Below, piece by piece: positions 53,982 through 64,000 of a stretch of 64,000 nucleotides of DNA. The translations under genes were made by a program, and so were the position numbers. The notes under the pieces were generated by a model, which had not been told where the DNA came from, did not search any database, and worked only from the letters and a program-made list of their open reading frames with translations. Origin of the DNA: Chamaelirium japonicum (Eukaryota; Streptophyta; Magnoliopsida; Liliales; Melanthiaceae); assembly GCA_947650365.1 (NCBI GenBank), contig OX393552.1:24980164-25044163 (forward strand), read 5' to 3'. The first letter of the stretch is position 1. Every line of letters begins with the position of its first letter.

Positions 53982-54390
53982 TGTTGGTGCAAAATTTGGC
54001 TAGGGCATTCCGAAGTTCTGCCTAGAGCCCACAACTATTGCAGTGGGGCCCACAACGATTATAGACCAGCTCTTTCTGGGGTCCACCACAACTATAGTGG
54101 GGTCCACCAGTCTTGCTTGGAACCCATGACGACGGTAGTGAGACCCACTAGTCCTATTCGGGGTCTATGGTAGCTATAGAAACCGACGCGGTACCCGGAT
54201 ATTTTCAAGCCCTTACAAATAGTAGACTCGACAAATACTGCAGATCGGAATTCATTATTCTCATATCTAACTTTCAATTTTCAGAGCTCAGACATCCCTT
54301 CTTCCCTTCCCTTTGATTGCTTGTATAAGTGATTCTCGGCCCGTAGAAGTCACTCCGCATTTCAAAGATAGTGGGTTTGTTTTTGTTTTG
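53982..54390 (+). repeat. Tat-type LTR fragment
   Basis: TGTTGGTGCAAAATTTGGCT and the following GGGGCCCACAAC/GGGGTCCACC repeats, CCCGGATATTTTCAAGCCC and a TGATTCTCGGCCCG leader match the layout of the A, B and C LTRs. The sequence breaks off after AAAGATAGTGGGTTTG, where another element begins. No internal domain is found. Confidence 0.7.
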
Positions 54391-54395
54391 AATAG

Positions 54396-55376
54396 TGATA
54401 GGGGAGCCCCATTATATAAGCCCCATCAAGAAGCCTCATGATGTGGCAATCATCCAATGGATTAACAATCTCATATGAAAAAGATAATAAACTTCAAATA
54501 ACTTAATTGTCCTCAACAACAGGCTCTAAGCATCAACGTCCATATCCATCAAATTTTTTACGTAATATTTTTTAGGAGTTGAGTTTTTCAGTTTAAAAAG
54601 TTCATAACTTCTTGTATATATATCAAAATTTTATAAAATTTTTATTTTTCAAATTTACGCATGGAGCTCTATAAAACTTGACACATATTGCCTATAAAAT
54701 TCTTTTTAAAAAAATGGATATAACACTACCATATAATTAAGTAACATTTATCAAATTAAGTGATATTTGTTGATTGTTATAAAAAATAGAAAAATATCAC
54801 TTTCAAAATATTGGTTTCACATTAATTGACTAAATGTCACTTATAAAAGGAAATGTCACGTAAAACTGACAGTTACAAAATTAAGAGGCACTTTATCGGA
54901 CATAAACTGCTGATAAAAGTGTCTCTTAATTTTACAACTGTCAATTGACATGATATTTGGTTTTGAAAATTGATATTTAGTTAGTTTATGTGATAATTTT
55001 ATTTTTAAGGCAATTGTTTTTATTTATTTATAACTATCAGTATGTCACTTAATTCGGTAAAATATCACTTCATTATATATCACTTGTATCCGGGGTTTTT
55101 TTTCTTCGGAATTTCATAGTCACAATATGTCTAGTTTGATAGATCTCGATTAGTAAATTCCAAAAATATAAATTTTTCATAATTTTGATGATTATATAAA
55201 AGGTTTGGGATTTTTTAAAATAAAAAACACAACTTCAAAAAAGAATAGTCAGCTCATTCTTTAATTCTTTTAAAAAATAAAGATAGGACAAACAAAGGGT
55301 AGGATGGTCATCAAATAAATGGGTTTGGACTGTCAGGTCATGAGACTTGCTTGGGGCTTATAGAACGTGATACCCG
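54396..55376. mobile_element. TIR element in copy 1 (about 1 kb, AT-rich)
   Basis: GTGATAGGGGAGCCCC...TATAAGCCCCATCAAG at the left and CTTGGGGCTTATAGAACGTG at the right are imperfect inverted ends of about 35 bp. The interior is very AT-rich with recurring TGTCACTTA/TAAGTGACA phrases and no coding potential. It is repeated in copy 2 at about 57335-58313. Confidence 0.6.
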
Positions 55377-56177
55377 AATCATTTTCCTTTTGTTTAAGGT
55401 TAGTGATCCAATAAGATGTCCTACACCATAAGCTGGTGGGACTAATGCATCGAGCACCTAAGTGACAATCATCCTTCGGGTTGCCTGCTATCAGACGACA
55501 ATGAAGCACAAGACTTGCAACCTTACCGTACGGGACGCCTTATGGGATCACTAGTGCATGCTCGTGCCTATCGGCACTGCAGTGCCGGGTGCCTTCGGCG
55601 GTAACACACCTGTCGGCACTGCAGCGGGCCGCCTTCGATGGCAACACACTTGAACACTTTCGGCAACAAAACACTTTCGACGACAACAACAACATTCATA
55701 GGGGCACCCACTTCCTCGCCCGTGCCGATTGGCACGAAGCGGGTGCCTTCGGCGTGACCAACTCCCCCTCCCCCTATAATCGAACAATCACAGCTGTCTC
55801 TGTTCGAACGAATTCCTCGAGATCGACCCAATAGTTTGGGGCGGCTAAAATTTCAGCAGGCGGGTTTATATCCGTTGATACAAACAACGATTACGGGATG
55901 AACGGTCAGGTTTCGTGCAGTTTCAATGGGCCAGGATTTTAGGGGTTTAGTGCAGTTTAAATGGGTTGGGATTTGAAACCAATGAGAGATCGTGTGTTGA
56001 TTTTTGAATGAATGGTTAGATCTATTCGGTTCATTTTTGTCCAGTCAGCTTGTCCTAGTCAGTTTTTTTGTTCTGTTTTATCTAGTCAACACAAAACCGA
56101 CGTCCCTTGTTATATAAATTTCTCTTTGTTTAATGGCTTAGTACCATGGCCTTAGATTGTAGAGATTGAGGTCATCA
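55377..56177. other. Noncoding part of duplication copy 1
   Basis: 55500-55830 is GC-richer, with GTCGGCACTGCAG phrases in three copies and a CTTACCGTACGG motif known from the C LTR leader, so part of it may be LTR sequence. No gene is supported. Confidence 0.5.
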
Positions 56178-56186
56178 TTAATTAAT

Positions 56187-56532
56187 GAACAAATTACAAA
56201 AACCTACCTTGAACTATACACCTCATTCCATATTGGTCTCTCAACTTTTATTTGTGAACAATTTGAACCCAGAACTATGTTTTGTCTGCAGTTAGCCCCC
56301 TTCGTCAACTTTTTATCCCGAAAATACCATTAACAATTTTCAATAAGACTCAAATGATTTAAAATATTTAACTTATGTTTATTGGGTCAAGGGTATTTTT
56401 AAAATAAAAGTTGGCAGAGGGGGCTAAATGCACACAGAGCATAGTTAAGGGTTCAAATTGTAAAAAAAAAGTTGGGAGGGACCAAATATGAAATGAAGTG
56501 TATAATTAAAGAGAGTTTTTTATAATTTACCC
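56187..56532. mobile_element. Mutator-type MITE in copy 1, target duplication TTAATTAAT
   Basis: The AAATTACAAAAACC...TATAATTTACCC inverted ends enclose 346 bp, with TTAATTAAT at 56178-56186 and 56533-56541. The copy at about 59116-59460 is its duplicate. Confidence 0.85.
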
Positions 56533-56654
56533 TTAATTAATCATGGGATCCAATCTGCCACAATTTTCCTTTCACCTTGAGCCTTTAGCCTAATACATAA
56601 TTATTCCGCCTTTTTCCAATTATTTGTCATTAGATATTATCGCATTTATTTGAG

Positions 56655-56863
56655 GGGTTCCACTACGATACCGAAGCTATCTCCACCATCCATCTCATTT
56701 TTCATGCATCACAGTGGTGGGAGAATTTTTCTAGGGGCCATGAGATAAACCTTAGGTGGATGCGAGGTCCACCGTAGGGCTATCGGATAGCCCATATGAT
56801 TTTCGATACGGTACCAAAGTAGGTACCATAAAATTTGTCTTATTCAATGTCGTAGTGGAACCC
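56655..56863. mobile_element. GGTTCCACTAC MITE in copy 1
   Basis: GGGTTCCACTACG and CGTAGTGGAACCC are inverted ends of a 209-bp element. GGTACC-containing sequence lies within. The equivalent in copy 2 (about 59583-59815) has some extra bases near its left end. Confidence 0.7.
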
Positions 56864-56943
56864 TTTTGACTTTGGTGTATGAATCCTTCTTTGTCAATCG
56901 TTTTTGTTCAGGACTACCACGGAAAATATGACAAATGACTAAT

Positions 56944-59889
56944 GCATTCCGAAGTTCTGCCTGGAGCCCACAACTATTACAGTGGGGCCCACAACGACTA
57001 CAGACCAGCTGTTTATGGGGTCCACCACAACTATAGTGGGGCCCACCAGTCTTGCCTGGAACCCATGACGACAGTAGCGAGACCCACTAGTCCTATTCGG
57101 GGTCCATGGTAGCTACAGAAACCGACCCGGTATCCGATATTTTCAAACCCCTACAAATAGCATACTCGACAAATACTGCAGATCGGAATTCATTATTCCC
57201 ATATCTAACTTTCAATTTCCAGAGCTCAGACATCCCCCTCTTCCCTTCCCTTTGATTGCTTGTATAAGTGATTCTCGGCCTGTAGAAGTCACTCCGCATT
57301 TCAAAGATAGTGGGTTTGTTTTTGTTTAGAGTAGTGATAGGGGATCCCCATTATATAAGCCCCATCAGGAAGCCTCATGATGTGGCAATCATCCAATGGA
57401 TTAACAATCTCATATGAAAAAGATAATAAACTTCAAATAACTTAATTGCCCTCAACAACAGGCTCTAAGCATCAGCGCCCATATACATCAAATTTTTTAA
57501 GTAATATTTTTTAGGAGTTGAGTTTTTCAGTTTAAAAAGTTCATAACTTCTTGTATATATATCAAAATTTTATAAAATTTTTATTTTTGAAATCTACCCA
57601 TGGAGCTCTACAAAATTTGACCCATATTGCCTATAAAATTCCTTTAAAAAAAATGGATATAAGACTACCATATAATTAAGTAACTTTTATCGAATTAAGT
57701 GATATTTATTGATTGATATAAAAAATAGAAAAATATCACTTTCAAAAGCTGTGTTTCACATTAATTACTAAATGTCACTTACAAAAGCAAATGTCACGTA
57801 AAACTAACAATTGCAAAATTAAGAGACGCTTTATCAGACATAAACTGCTGATAAATGTGTCTCTTAATTAATTTTACAACTGTCAATTGACGTGACATTT
57901 GGCTTTGAAAAGTGATATTTAGTTAGTTCAGGTGACAATTTTATTTTTAAGATATATTTTTTTATTTATTTGTAACTTTCAGTATGTCACTTAATTCGGT
58001 GAAATATCACTTGATTATATATCACTTGTATTCGGGGTTTTTTTTCTTCGGAATTTTATAGTCACAATATGTCTAGTTTGGTAGGCCTCGATTAGTAGAT
58101 TCCAAAAATATAAATTTTTCATAATTTTGATGAGTATATAAAAATTTGGGATTTTTTAAAATAAGAAACACAACTCCAAAAAAGAACAGTTAGCTCATTC
58201 TTTAATTCTTTTAAAAAATAAAGATAAGACAAACAAAGGGTAGGATGGTCATCAAATAAATGAGTTTGGACTGTCAGGTCATGAGACTTGCTTGGGGCCT
58301 ATACAATGTGATACCTGAATCATTTTTCTTTTGTTTAAGGTTAGTGATCCGATAAGATGTCCTGCACCGTAAGGTAGTGGGACTAATGCATCGAGCACCT
58401 AAGTGACAATCATTCGTCAGGTTGCCTGCCATCAGACGGCAATGAAGCACAAGACTTGCAACCTTACCGTACGGGACACCTTATGGGATCACTAATGCAT
58501 GCCCGTGCCTATCGGCACTGCAGTGGGCCGGGTCGCCTTCGGCGACAACACACCTGTCGGCACTGCAGCGGGCCGCCTTCGGTGGCAACACACCTGAATG
58601 CTTTCAGTAACAAAACACTTTCGACGATAACACCGGTATTCATAGGGACACCCACTTCCTCGCCCTTGCCGATTGGCACGAAGCGGGTGCATTCGGCGCA
58701 ACTAACTCTCCCTATCCTTATAATTGATCAATCACAACTGTCTCTGTTCGAACGGATTCCTCGAGATCGACCCGATGGTTTGGGACGGCTAAAATTTCAG
58801 AATGCGGGTTTATAACCGTTGATGTGAACACCGATCACAGGATGCACGGTCAAGTTTAGTGCAAAATTTAAATGGATTGGGACTTGAAACCAAGGAGAGA
58901 TCGTGCGTTGATTTTTAAACGAATGATTAGATCTATTTGGTTCATTTTTGTCTAGTCAGCTTGTCCTAGCTAGTTTTTTGTTCCGTTTTATCTAGTCAGC
59001 ATAAAACCGATGTGGCATGTTATATAGATTTCTCTTTGTTTAATGGTTTAGTACCATGGCCTTAGATTGTAGAGATTGAGGTCAATTATAGAGATTGAGG
59101 TCATCATTAATTAAAGAGTAAATCACAAAAACCTACCTTGAACTATAGACCTCATTCCATATTGGTCTCTCAACTTTTTTTTGTGAACAATTTGAACCCT
59201 GCACTATGTTTCGTCTACAGTTAGCCCCCTTCGTCAACTTTTTATCCCGAAAATACTGTTAACAATTTTCAATAAGACTCAAATGATTTAAAATATTTAA
59301 CTTATGTTTATTGGGACAAGGGTATTTTTGAAATAAAAGTTGGCAGAGGGGGCTAAATACACACAGAGCATAGTTAAGGGTTCAAATTGTAAAAAAAAAA
59401 GTGGAGGGACCAAATATGAAATGAAGTGTATAATTAAAGAGAGATTTTTATAATTTACCCTTAATTAATCATGGGATCGAATATGCCTCAATTTTTCTTT
59501 CACCTTGACCCTTTAGCCTTATACATAATTATTCCATCTTTTTCCAATTATTTGGCATTAGATATTATCGCATTTATTTGACAGGTTCCACTACATACCA
59601 AATTGAAAGTTTTGGTACCATACAGAAGCTATCTTCACCATCCATCTCATTTTTCATGCATCGTAGTGGTGGGAGAATTTTTCTAGGGGCCATGAGATAA
59701 ACCCTAGGTGGATACGAGGTCCACCGTAGGGCTATCGGATGGCCCATATGATTTTCGATTCGGTACCAAAGTAGGTACCATAAAATTTGTCTTATTCAGT
59801 ATCGTAGTGGAACCCTTTTGACTTTGGTGTATGAATCCTTCTTTGTCAATCGTTTTTGTTCAGAGCTACCACGGAAAATATGACAAATG
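56944..59889. repeat. Tandem duplication of about 2.94 kb, copy 2
   Basis: It matches copy 1 from GCATTCCGAAGTTCTGCCT to GGAAAATATGACAAATGA and then passes into unique sequence (GAGAGTGAGAGCC). It includes the second copies of the LTR fragment, the TIR element (57335-58313), GC-rich 58500-58700, the Mutator MITE (59116-59460) and the GGTTCCACTAC MITE. Confidence 0.93.
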
Positions 59890-60003
59890 AGAGAGTGAGA
59901 GCCAGAGAGAGAAAGGAGTTGAATAGCCAAAAAAAATCCCCAAAATGTCTTTATACCAGGGTATTGGTTAGTATTATTAGTGGCATCGGTTTGAGCCATC
60001 CAG

Positions 60004-60464
60004 TAGGACTGGCAATTTTTGGACCCGACACGAAGTTAGCGGGTCTAGGTTAGGGTTAAACAGGTTTGGGTCGTAAATGGGTCGATACGATAGACCCGTT
60101 TAATAAACGGATCGGGTCTGGGTTTAGGGTCTGGACACAATAGACCCGGTAAGACCCGTTTAAAATTCAACATGTCATGTCGGGTCGGGTCGAGTCTACC
60201 TGCATTCTGATACTGTTTTATATAGTACCAGCGGGTCTATCGGGTCAAGTCGGATTGGGTCGGATCGGGTCTACTGAATAGACCCGTGTGGTAAATGGGT
60301 CTAACGGGTCTTATTGGGTCTACCCGTTTATAAACAGGTTGAGTACGGGTTTAGGATCTAGACATGATTAGTTAAACAGGTCGGGTCCGGGCCTAGGGGT
60401 TTTGGACACGACCCGAAACTAGACACGACACGAACCCGACACGACACGACCGTTGACAGCCCTA
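60004..60464. mobile_element. hAT-type MITE (461 bp), target duplication CCATCCAG
   Basis: TAGGACTGGCAATTTTTGG at the left and GTTGACAGCCCTA at the right are altered ends of the GGGTCGGGTC family. CCATCCAG is present at 59996-60003 and 60465-60472. Confidence 0.92.
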
Positions 60465-60606
60465 CCATCCAGTCGAACTATTCAGCGAGGGAGTTGCACA
60501 TACATTTCTCATACAGAACCAGGTAGTCCTTCTGCATGTTGGTCGGGGCAGATTGTGATTAATGGGTGGGTCCTGGATCCACAGGACAACTGTGATCAGG
60601 CAATGC

Positions 60607-61057
60607 GAGCATCTCCATCGGCCTCCGAAGAGAGCTATGAAGGAGGACGGGGCACTCCGAGCGAATTGATGGCGCTTCAACCAGCTCCGTTTGGTGTTCT
60701 GAAGACTGATGTGGTGTTCCACATACAGCAGGGATCCTTCGGAACCTTCGAACGAATTAATTAATTTTTTTTTTACAAAAAATCCCTCATCTTTTTACAA
60801 ATAATTTTTTTATATGTTCAACGATGCATGCACAGTCCAACGGGTTTTTTTACCCGTTTGATGTAAATTTGGAGGGTTTGGATCAAGTTACAAATATAGA
60901 GGGGTTTAGTTTAAAATGGCTAGGATATGTTAGTTCGGAGGCCATTGGAGGGGACCTTCTCTCAACTATGATATTTTGATGAGGTGGCTGCCAAAATGGG
61001 GCCCACTGCCCACGGCGCTTAGAGGTCCTCCTAGTTCGGAGGCCGTTGGAGATGCTC
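60607..61057. mobile_element. GAGCATCTCC MITE (451 bp)
   Basis: GAGCATCTCCATCGGCCTCC and GGAGGCCGTTGGAGATGCTC are inverted ends of 20 bp with two mismatches. Elements with GAGCATCTCCAA ends are common plant MITEs. No target duplication could be fixed. Confidence 0.75.
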
Positions 61058-61780
61058 TTATGTGCAAGCAAAGTATGTACATGTGCATTTGTAGACACAC
61101 AAATTGTGTCTAACCCGGACCCGACCTGCATGTGCCAATTTGGAGGTGAACCCGACACACTCAGACCCGGACCCGACTCGCATGCCCCTACGCGGGTGCA
61201 AACCCGACGCGCACCACGACTCGGACCCGACTCACGCCCGACAAGGTAACCGGGCGGGCCCACCCTTAAGTGGGACCCACCCGGCCGGCCCCTACTAGGG
61301 ACCCGAACCCCATGGGGGCCGGCCCCTAGTAGGGATCCGGACCCCCCATGGGGAGGCCGGCCTTGCAAGAACAAAGAAAAGAAAGGAAAAAGAAAAGAAA
61401 AGGAAAGAAAAGAAAAGGAAAAAGAAAAGAAAGGAAAGAAAAGAAAAGGAAAGAAAAGAAAAAGGAAAGAAAAGAAAAAGGAAAGAAAAGAAAAGGAAAG
61501 AAAATGAAAGAACTACCGCCATGCGCGGGGGGAGGTTGCGCATAACGTCTACCCACACGTGGATCTGCACCGATCCCTCGATCCGACGGACAAAAAGAAG
61601 AGCCGGGTCGCCATCGATTTCGTGTGCAAAATTCAACCATAATTACCCTGTCAAAAAAGGAAAACGAATAAAGACGTATTGCCCTCATCAATGGATGAAT
61701 AAATCTTGGGTAATTATGGGGGAGATATTAAAGGGATTTAAAATTAAAAACTTCCCATATCTCTCCCCTCCCCCTTTGCC

Positions 61781-61788
61781 TATAAATA
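61781..61788 (+). promoter_or_regulatory. TATA box in LTR F
   Basis: TATAAATA has the same upstream CCCCTTTGCC context as the TATA box of LTR D at 23149. Confidence 0.72.
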
Positions 61789-61849
61789 GAGGGGGAGGGG
61801 GAAGGCTCAAGGGGTCGAAAGGGCCGCAGGTCGGAAGACAAGGCGAAGA

Positions 61850-63705
61850 AGCTCTGCAGAAGAGGAGACACGCTCTTCATCAACCTAAAGCTTCACGAGG
61901 CACAGGCAAGCCTATCCCTTCGGGATCGGCTTAGTCCAGTGAAAGCCCTCATCAACGTGAAGACCCTTGCACAAGAAGATCAAGCCTTCAACTCCGTGCA
62001 CGAAGAAGAAAGCTCGGAGAAGAAGACCCTTCGACTCCGAAGACGCCAGAAGCAAAGGCCGGAGAAGAAGATCGGAGCGGCACTACCCCGTCGTCTCCAA
62101 CAAGCCTTCGACTCCGATCAAGCTCAAAAGCCCGGAGAAGAAGAACGAAGCAGCGCTACACCCGTCATCTTTAACAAAGCCTTCGACTCCGATCAAGCTC
62201 AAAAGCCTGGAGAAGAAGAACGAAGCGACGCTATACCCGTCATCTTCAACAAAGCCTTCAACTCCGATTACGCCGAATACGCCCGGAGAAGAAGCCGACG
62301 CCACAACCGTCGCCAAAGGTCGAAGATTGAAGACAAAGCGAAGAAGCTCTGCAGAAGAGGAGACACGTTCTTCATCGACCCAAGGCTTCACGAGGCACGG
62401 GCAAGCCTGTCCCTTCGGGATCGGCTTAGTCTATTGAAAGCCCTCATCAACGTGAAGACCCTGCACAAGAAGATCAAGCCTTCGACTCCGTGCACGAAGA
62501 AGAAAGCTCGGAGAAGAAGACCCTTCGACTCCGAAGACGCCAGAAGCAAAGGCCGGAGAAGAAGATCGGAGCGGCACTACCCCGTCGTCTCCAACAAGCC
62601 TTCGACTCCGATCAAGCTCAAAAGCCCGGAGAAGAAGAACGAAGCGGCGCTACACCCGTCATCTTCAACAAAGTCTTCGACTCCGATCAAGCTCAAAAGC
62701 CCGGAGAAGAAGAACGAAGCGACGCTACACCCGTCATCTTCAACAAAGCCTTCAACTCCGATTACGCCGAATACGCCCGGAGAAGAAGCCGACGCCACAA
62801 TCGTCGCCAAAGGTCGAATATTGAAGACAAAGCGAAGAAGCTCTACAGAAGAGGAGACACGCTCTTCATCGACCCAAGGCTTCACGAGGCACGGGCAAGC
62901 CTGTCCCTTCGGGATCGGCTTAGTCTATTGAAAGCCCTCATCAACATGAAGACCCTTGCACAAGAAGATCAAGCCTTAGACTCCGTGCACGAAGAAGAAA
63001 GCTCGGAGAAGAAGACCCTTCGACTCCGAAGACGCCAGAAGCAAAGGCCGGAGAAGAAGATCGGAGCGGCACTACCCCGTCGTCTCCAACAAGCCTTCGA
63101 CTCCGATCAAGCTCAAAAGCCTGGAGAAGAAGAACGAAGCGACGCTACACCCGTCATCTTCAACAAAGCCTTCGACTCCGATCAAGCTCAAAAGCCCGGA
63201 GAAGAAGAACGAAGCGACGCTACACCCGTCATCTTCAACAAAGCCTTCAACTTCGATTACGCCGAATACGCCCGGAGAAGAAGTCGACGCCACAATCATC
63301 GCCAAAGGTCGAAGATTGAAGATGAAGCGAGGAAGCTCTACAGAAAAGGAGACGCTTCTTCATCGACCCAAGGCTTCACGAGGCACGGGCAAGCCTGTCC
63401 CTTTGGGATCAGCTTAGTCCATTGAAAGCCCTCATCAACGTGAAGACCCTTGCACAAGAAGATCAAGCCTTCAACTCCGTGCACGAAGAAGAAAGCTCGG
63501 AGAAGAAGACCCTTCGACTCCGAAGACGCCAGAAGCAAAGGCCGGAGAAGAAGCTCGGAGCAGCACTACCCCGTCGGCTCCAACAAACCCTCAACTCCGA
63601 TCAAGTTCTAAAGCCCGGAGAAGAGGAACGAAGCGTCATCAACCCGTCGCCTTCGACAAATGTCTACTCCATCCACGAAGAAGAAAGCCTGGAGAAGACT
63701 ACCTG
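61850..63705. repeat. 494-bp tandem array in LTR F
   Basis: GAAAGCCCTCATCAACGTGA starts at 61941, 62436, 62930 (one change) and 63424, spacings of 495, 494 and 494 bp. Each unit contains two to three copies of a 75-bp sub-unit around GACTCCGATCAAGCTCAAAA. The copies are nearly identical. The long ORFs over it, in two plus-strand frames and one minus-strand frame, are a consequence of stop-poor GAAGAAG sequence. Confidence 0.93.
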
Positions 63706-63850
63706 AAGCGTCGCTACCCCCGCCGTCTTCATCAACAAAAGCCGACGCTACAACCGTCGCACGGAGACCGTCGCTACCCCCGCCGTCTTCATCAACAAAA
63801 GCCTACGCCACAACCGTCGCACGGAGATCGGTGCTACCCCCACTATCTTC
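63706..63850. repeat. 60-bp repeats shared with LTR D
   Basis: About 2.3 copies of the CTACCCCCGCCGTCTTCATC unit follow the 494-bp array. The same unit forms the five-copy array at 23571-23870. Confidence 0.85.
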
Positions 63851-64000
63851 GAAAGCATTCTTCGACTCCGATCACGCCAAAGAAGCCCGGAGAAGAAGAG
63901 AAGTCTAGCCGACACCCAAACCCTCGAAGCACCGAAGAAGTAGACCACGTCGTTCGAGAAGAAGATCGAGTTTACGCTGAAGCCAAAGCCTGCACAAGAA

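Larger units (their letters stand above)
54005..56941. repeat. Tandem duplication of about 2.94 kb, copy 1
   Basis: From GCATTCCGAAGTTCTGCCT at 54005 the sequence matches 56944 onward, offset by 2,939 bp, through to ...GGAAAATATGACAAATGA at about 56940. The copies are similar throughout with scattered substitutions and small indels. The junction lies 23 bp inside an LTR. The unit contains an LTR fragment, a terminal-inverted-repeat element, a Mutator-type MITE and a GGTTCCACTAC MITE. Confidence 0.93.
61090..64000 (+). mobile_element. LTR F (family of D), continues beyond the window
   Basis: TGTAGACACACAAATTGTGTC followed by ACCCGACCTGCATGTG parallels the start of LTR D (TGTGGGCACC ... ACCCGACCCGCATGTG). 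Next come the GGGGCC block, a GAAAAG purine tract (61375-61510), a CCCCTTTGCCTATAAATAGA promoter (TATA 61781-61788), then GAAGAAG-rich tandem repeats. It is already longer than D because of the expanded array. Whether it is a solo LTR or the 5' LTR of a full element cannot be seen. Confidence 0.82.

Noticed and set aside
61939..63425. Two overlapping ORFs of 330 and 311 codons as genuine protein genes
   Set aside because: They lie in different frames over the same 494-bp array within an LTR, and each is interrupted or shifted by array units of 494 bp, which is not a multiple of three.

Overview
The window is nuclear DNA of a flowering plant, almost certainly an intergenic stretch of a large, repeat-rich genome. 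The evidence is nested LTR retrotransposons of the Ty3/Gypsy Tat type, many short inverted-repeat elements with 8- or 9-bp target duplications, a SINE, a plant-type hAT transposon, and only two pieces of ordinary host sequence. These are one orphan exon of a response-regulator receiver domain (19708-19785) and one small GC-rich gene for a Cys-rich plant protein (52962-53504). The GC-rich codons of that gene lean towards a monocot, but this is only a hint. There are no bacterial features, rRNA genes or CRISPR arrays.

Region 1 (1-18027) is one minus-strand Tat-like retrotransposon, called B here. It has its 5' LTR at 17344-18027, then primer-binding site, gag and protease (14566-17225), RT/RNase H/archaeal-type RNase H/integrase (2554-5814), a 200-bp tandem repeat (1740-2466) and a spliced accessory ORF on the opposite strand (1-1460). 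Its 3' LTR lies beyond the window. A second, very young element, A (5815-14560, LTRs differing at 2 of 808 positions, target duplication AACGA), has inserted into the B pol frame. A keeps an open gag but has lost nearly all of pol. Its place is taken by five or more families of tandem repeats, the largest a 215-bp unit dense in GATCGG.

Region 2 (18028-20600) is host-like sequence with the response-regulator exon and three foldback or Mutator-type MITEs. Region 3 (about 20600-35483) is a three-level nest. An old minus-strand element E is split by plus-strand element C (21632-33899), a decayed B-like element that also lacks pol. C is split in turn by D (22446-24654), a solo LTR with target duplication GACAT. 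The C interior is mostly tandem-repeat arrays.

Region 4 (35484-45381) is AT-rich intergenic DNA with a LINE scrap, a Copia LTR end, a 1.95-kb solo LTR (39891-41840), a SINE and several MITEs. Region 5 (45382-49488) is an apparently complete autonomous hAT element with an uninterrupted 814-residue transposase. It sits inside an older hAT-type MITE, next to further MITEs of that family. Region 6 (50919-53880) holds the Cys-rich host gene flanked by MITEs. Region 7 (53982-59889) is a tandem duplication of about 2.94 kb. Region 8 (61090-64000) is the start of a long LTR of the D family, with a 494-bp tandem array that is open in several frames.

The genes do not form a pathway. What connects them is element biology: Tat-type elements that lost pol but kept gag and grew tandem arrays (A and C), possible pol donors such as B, and DNA transposons inserted preferentially into one another.
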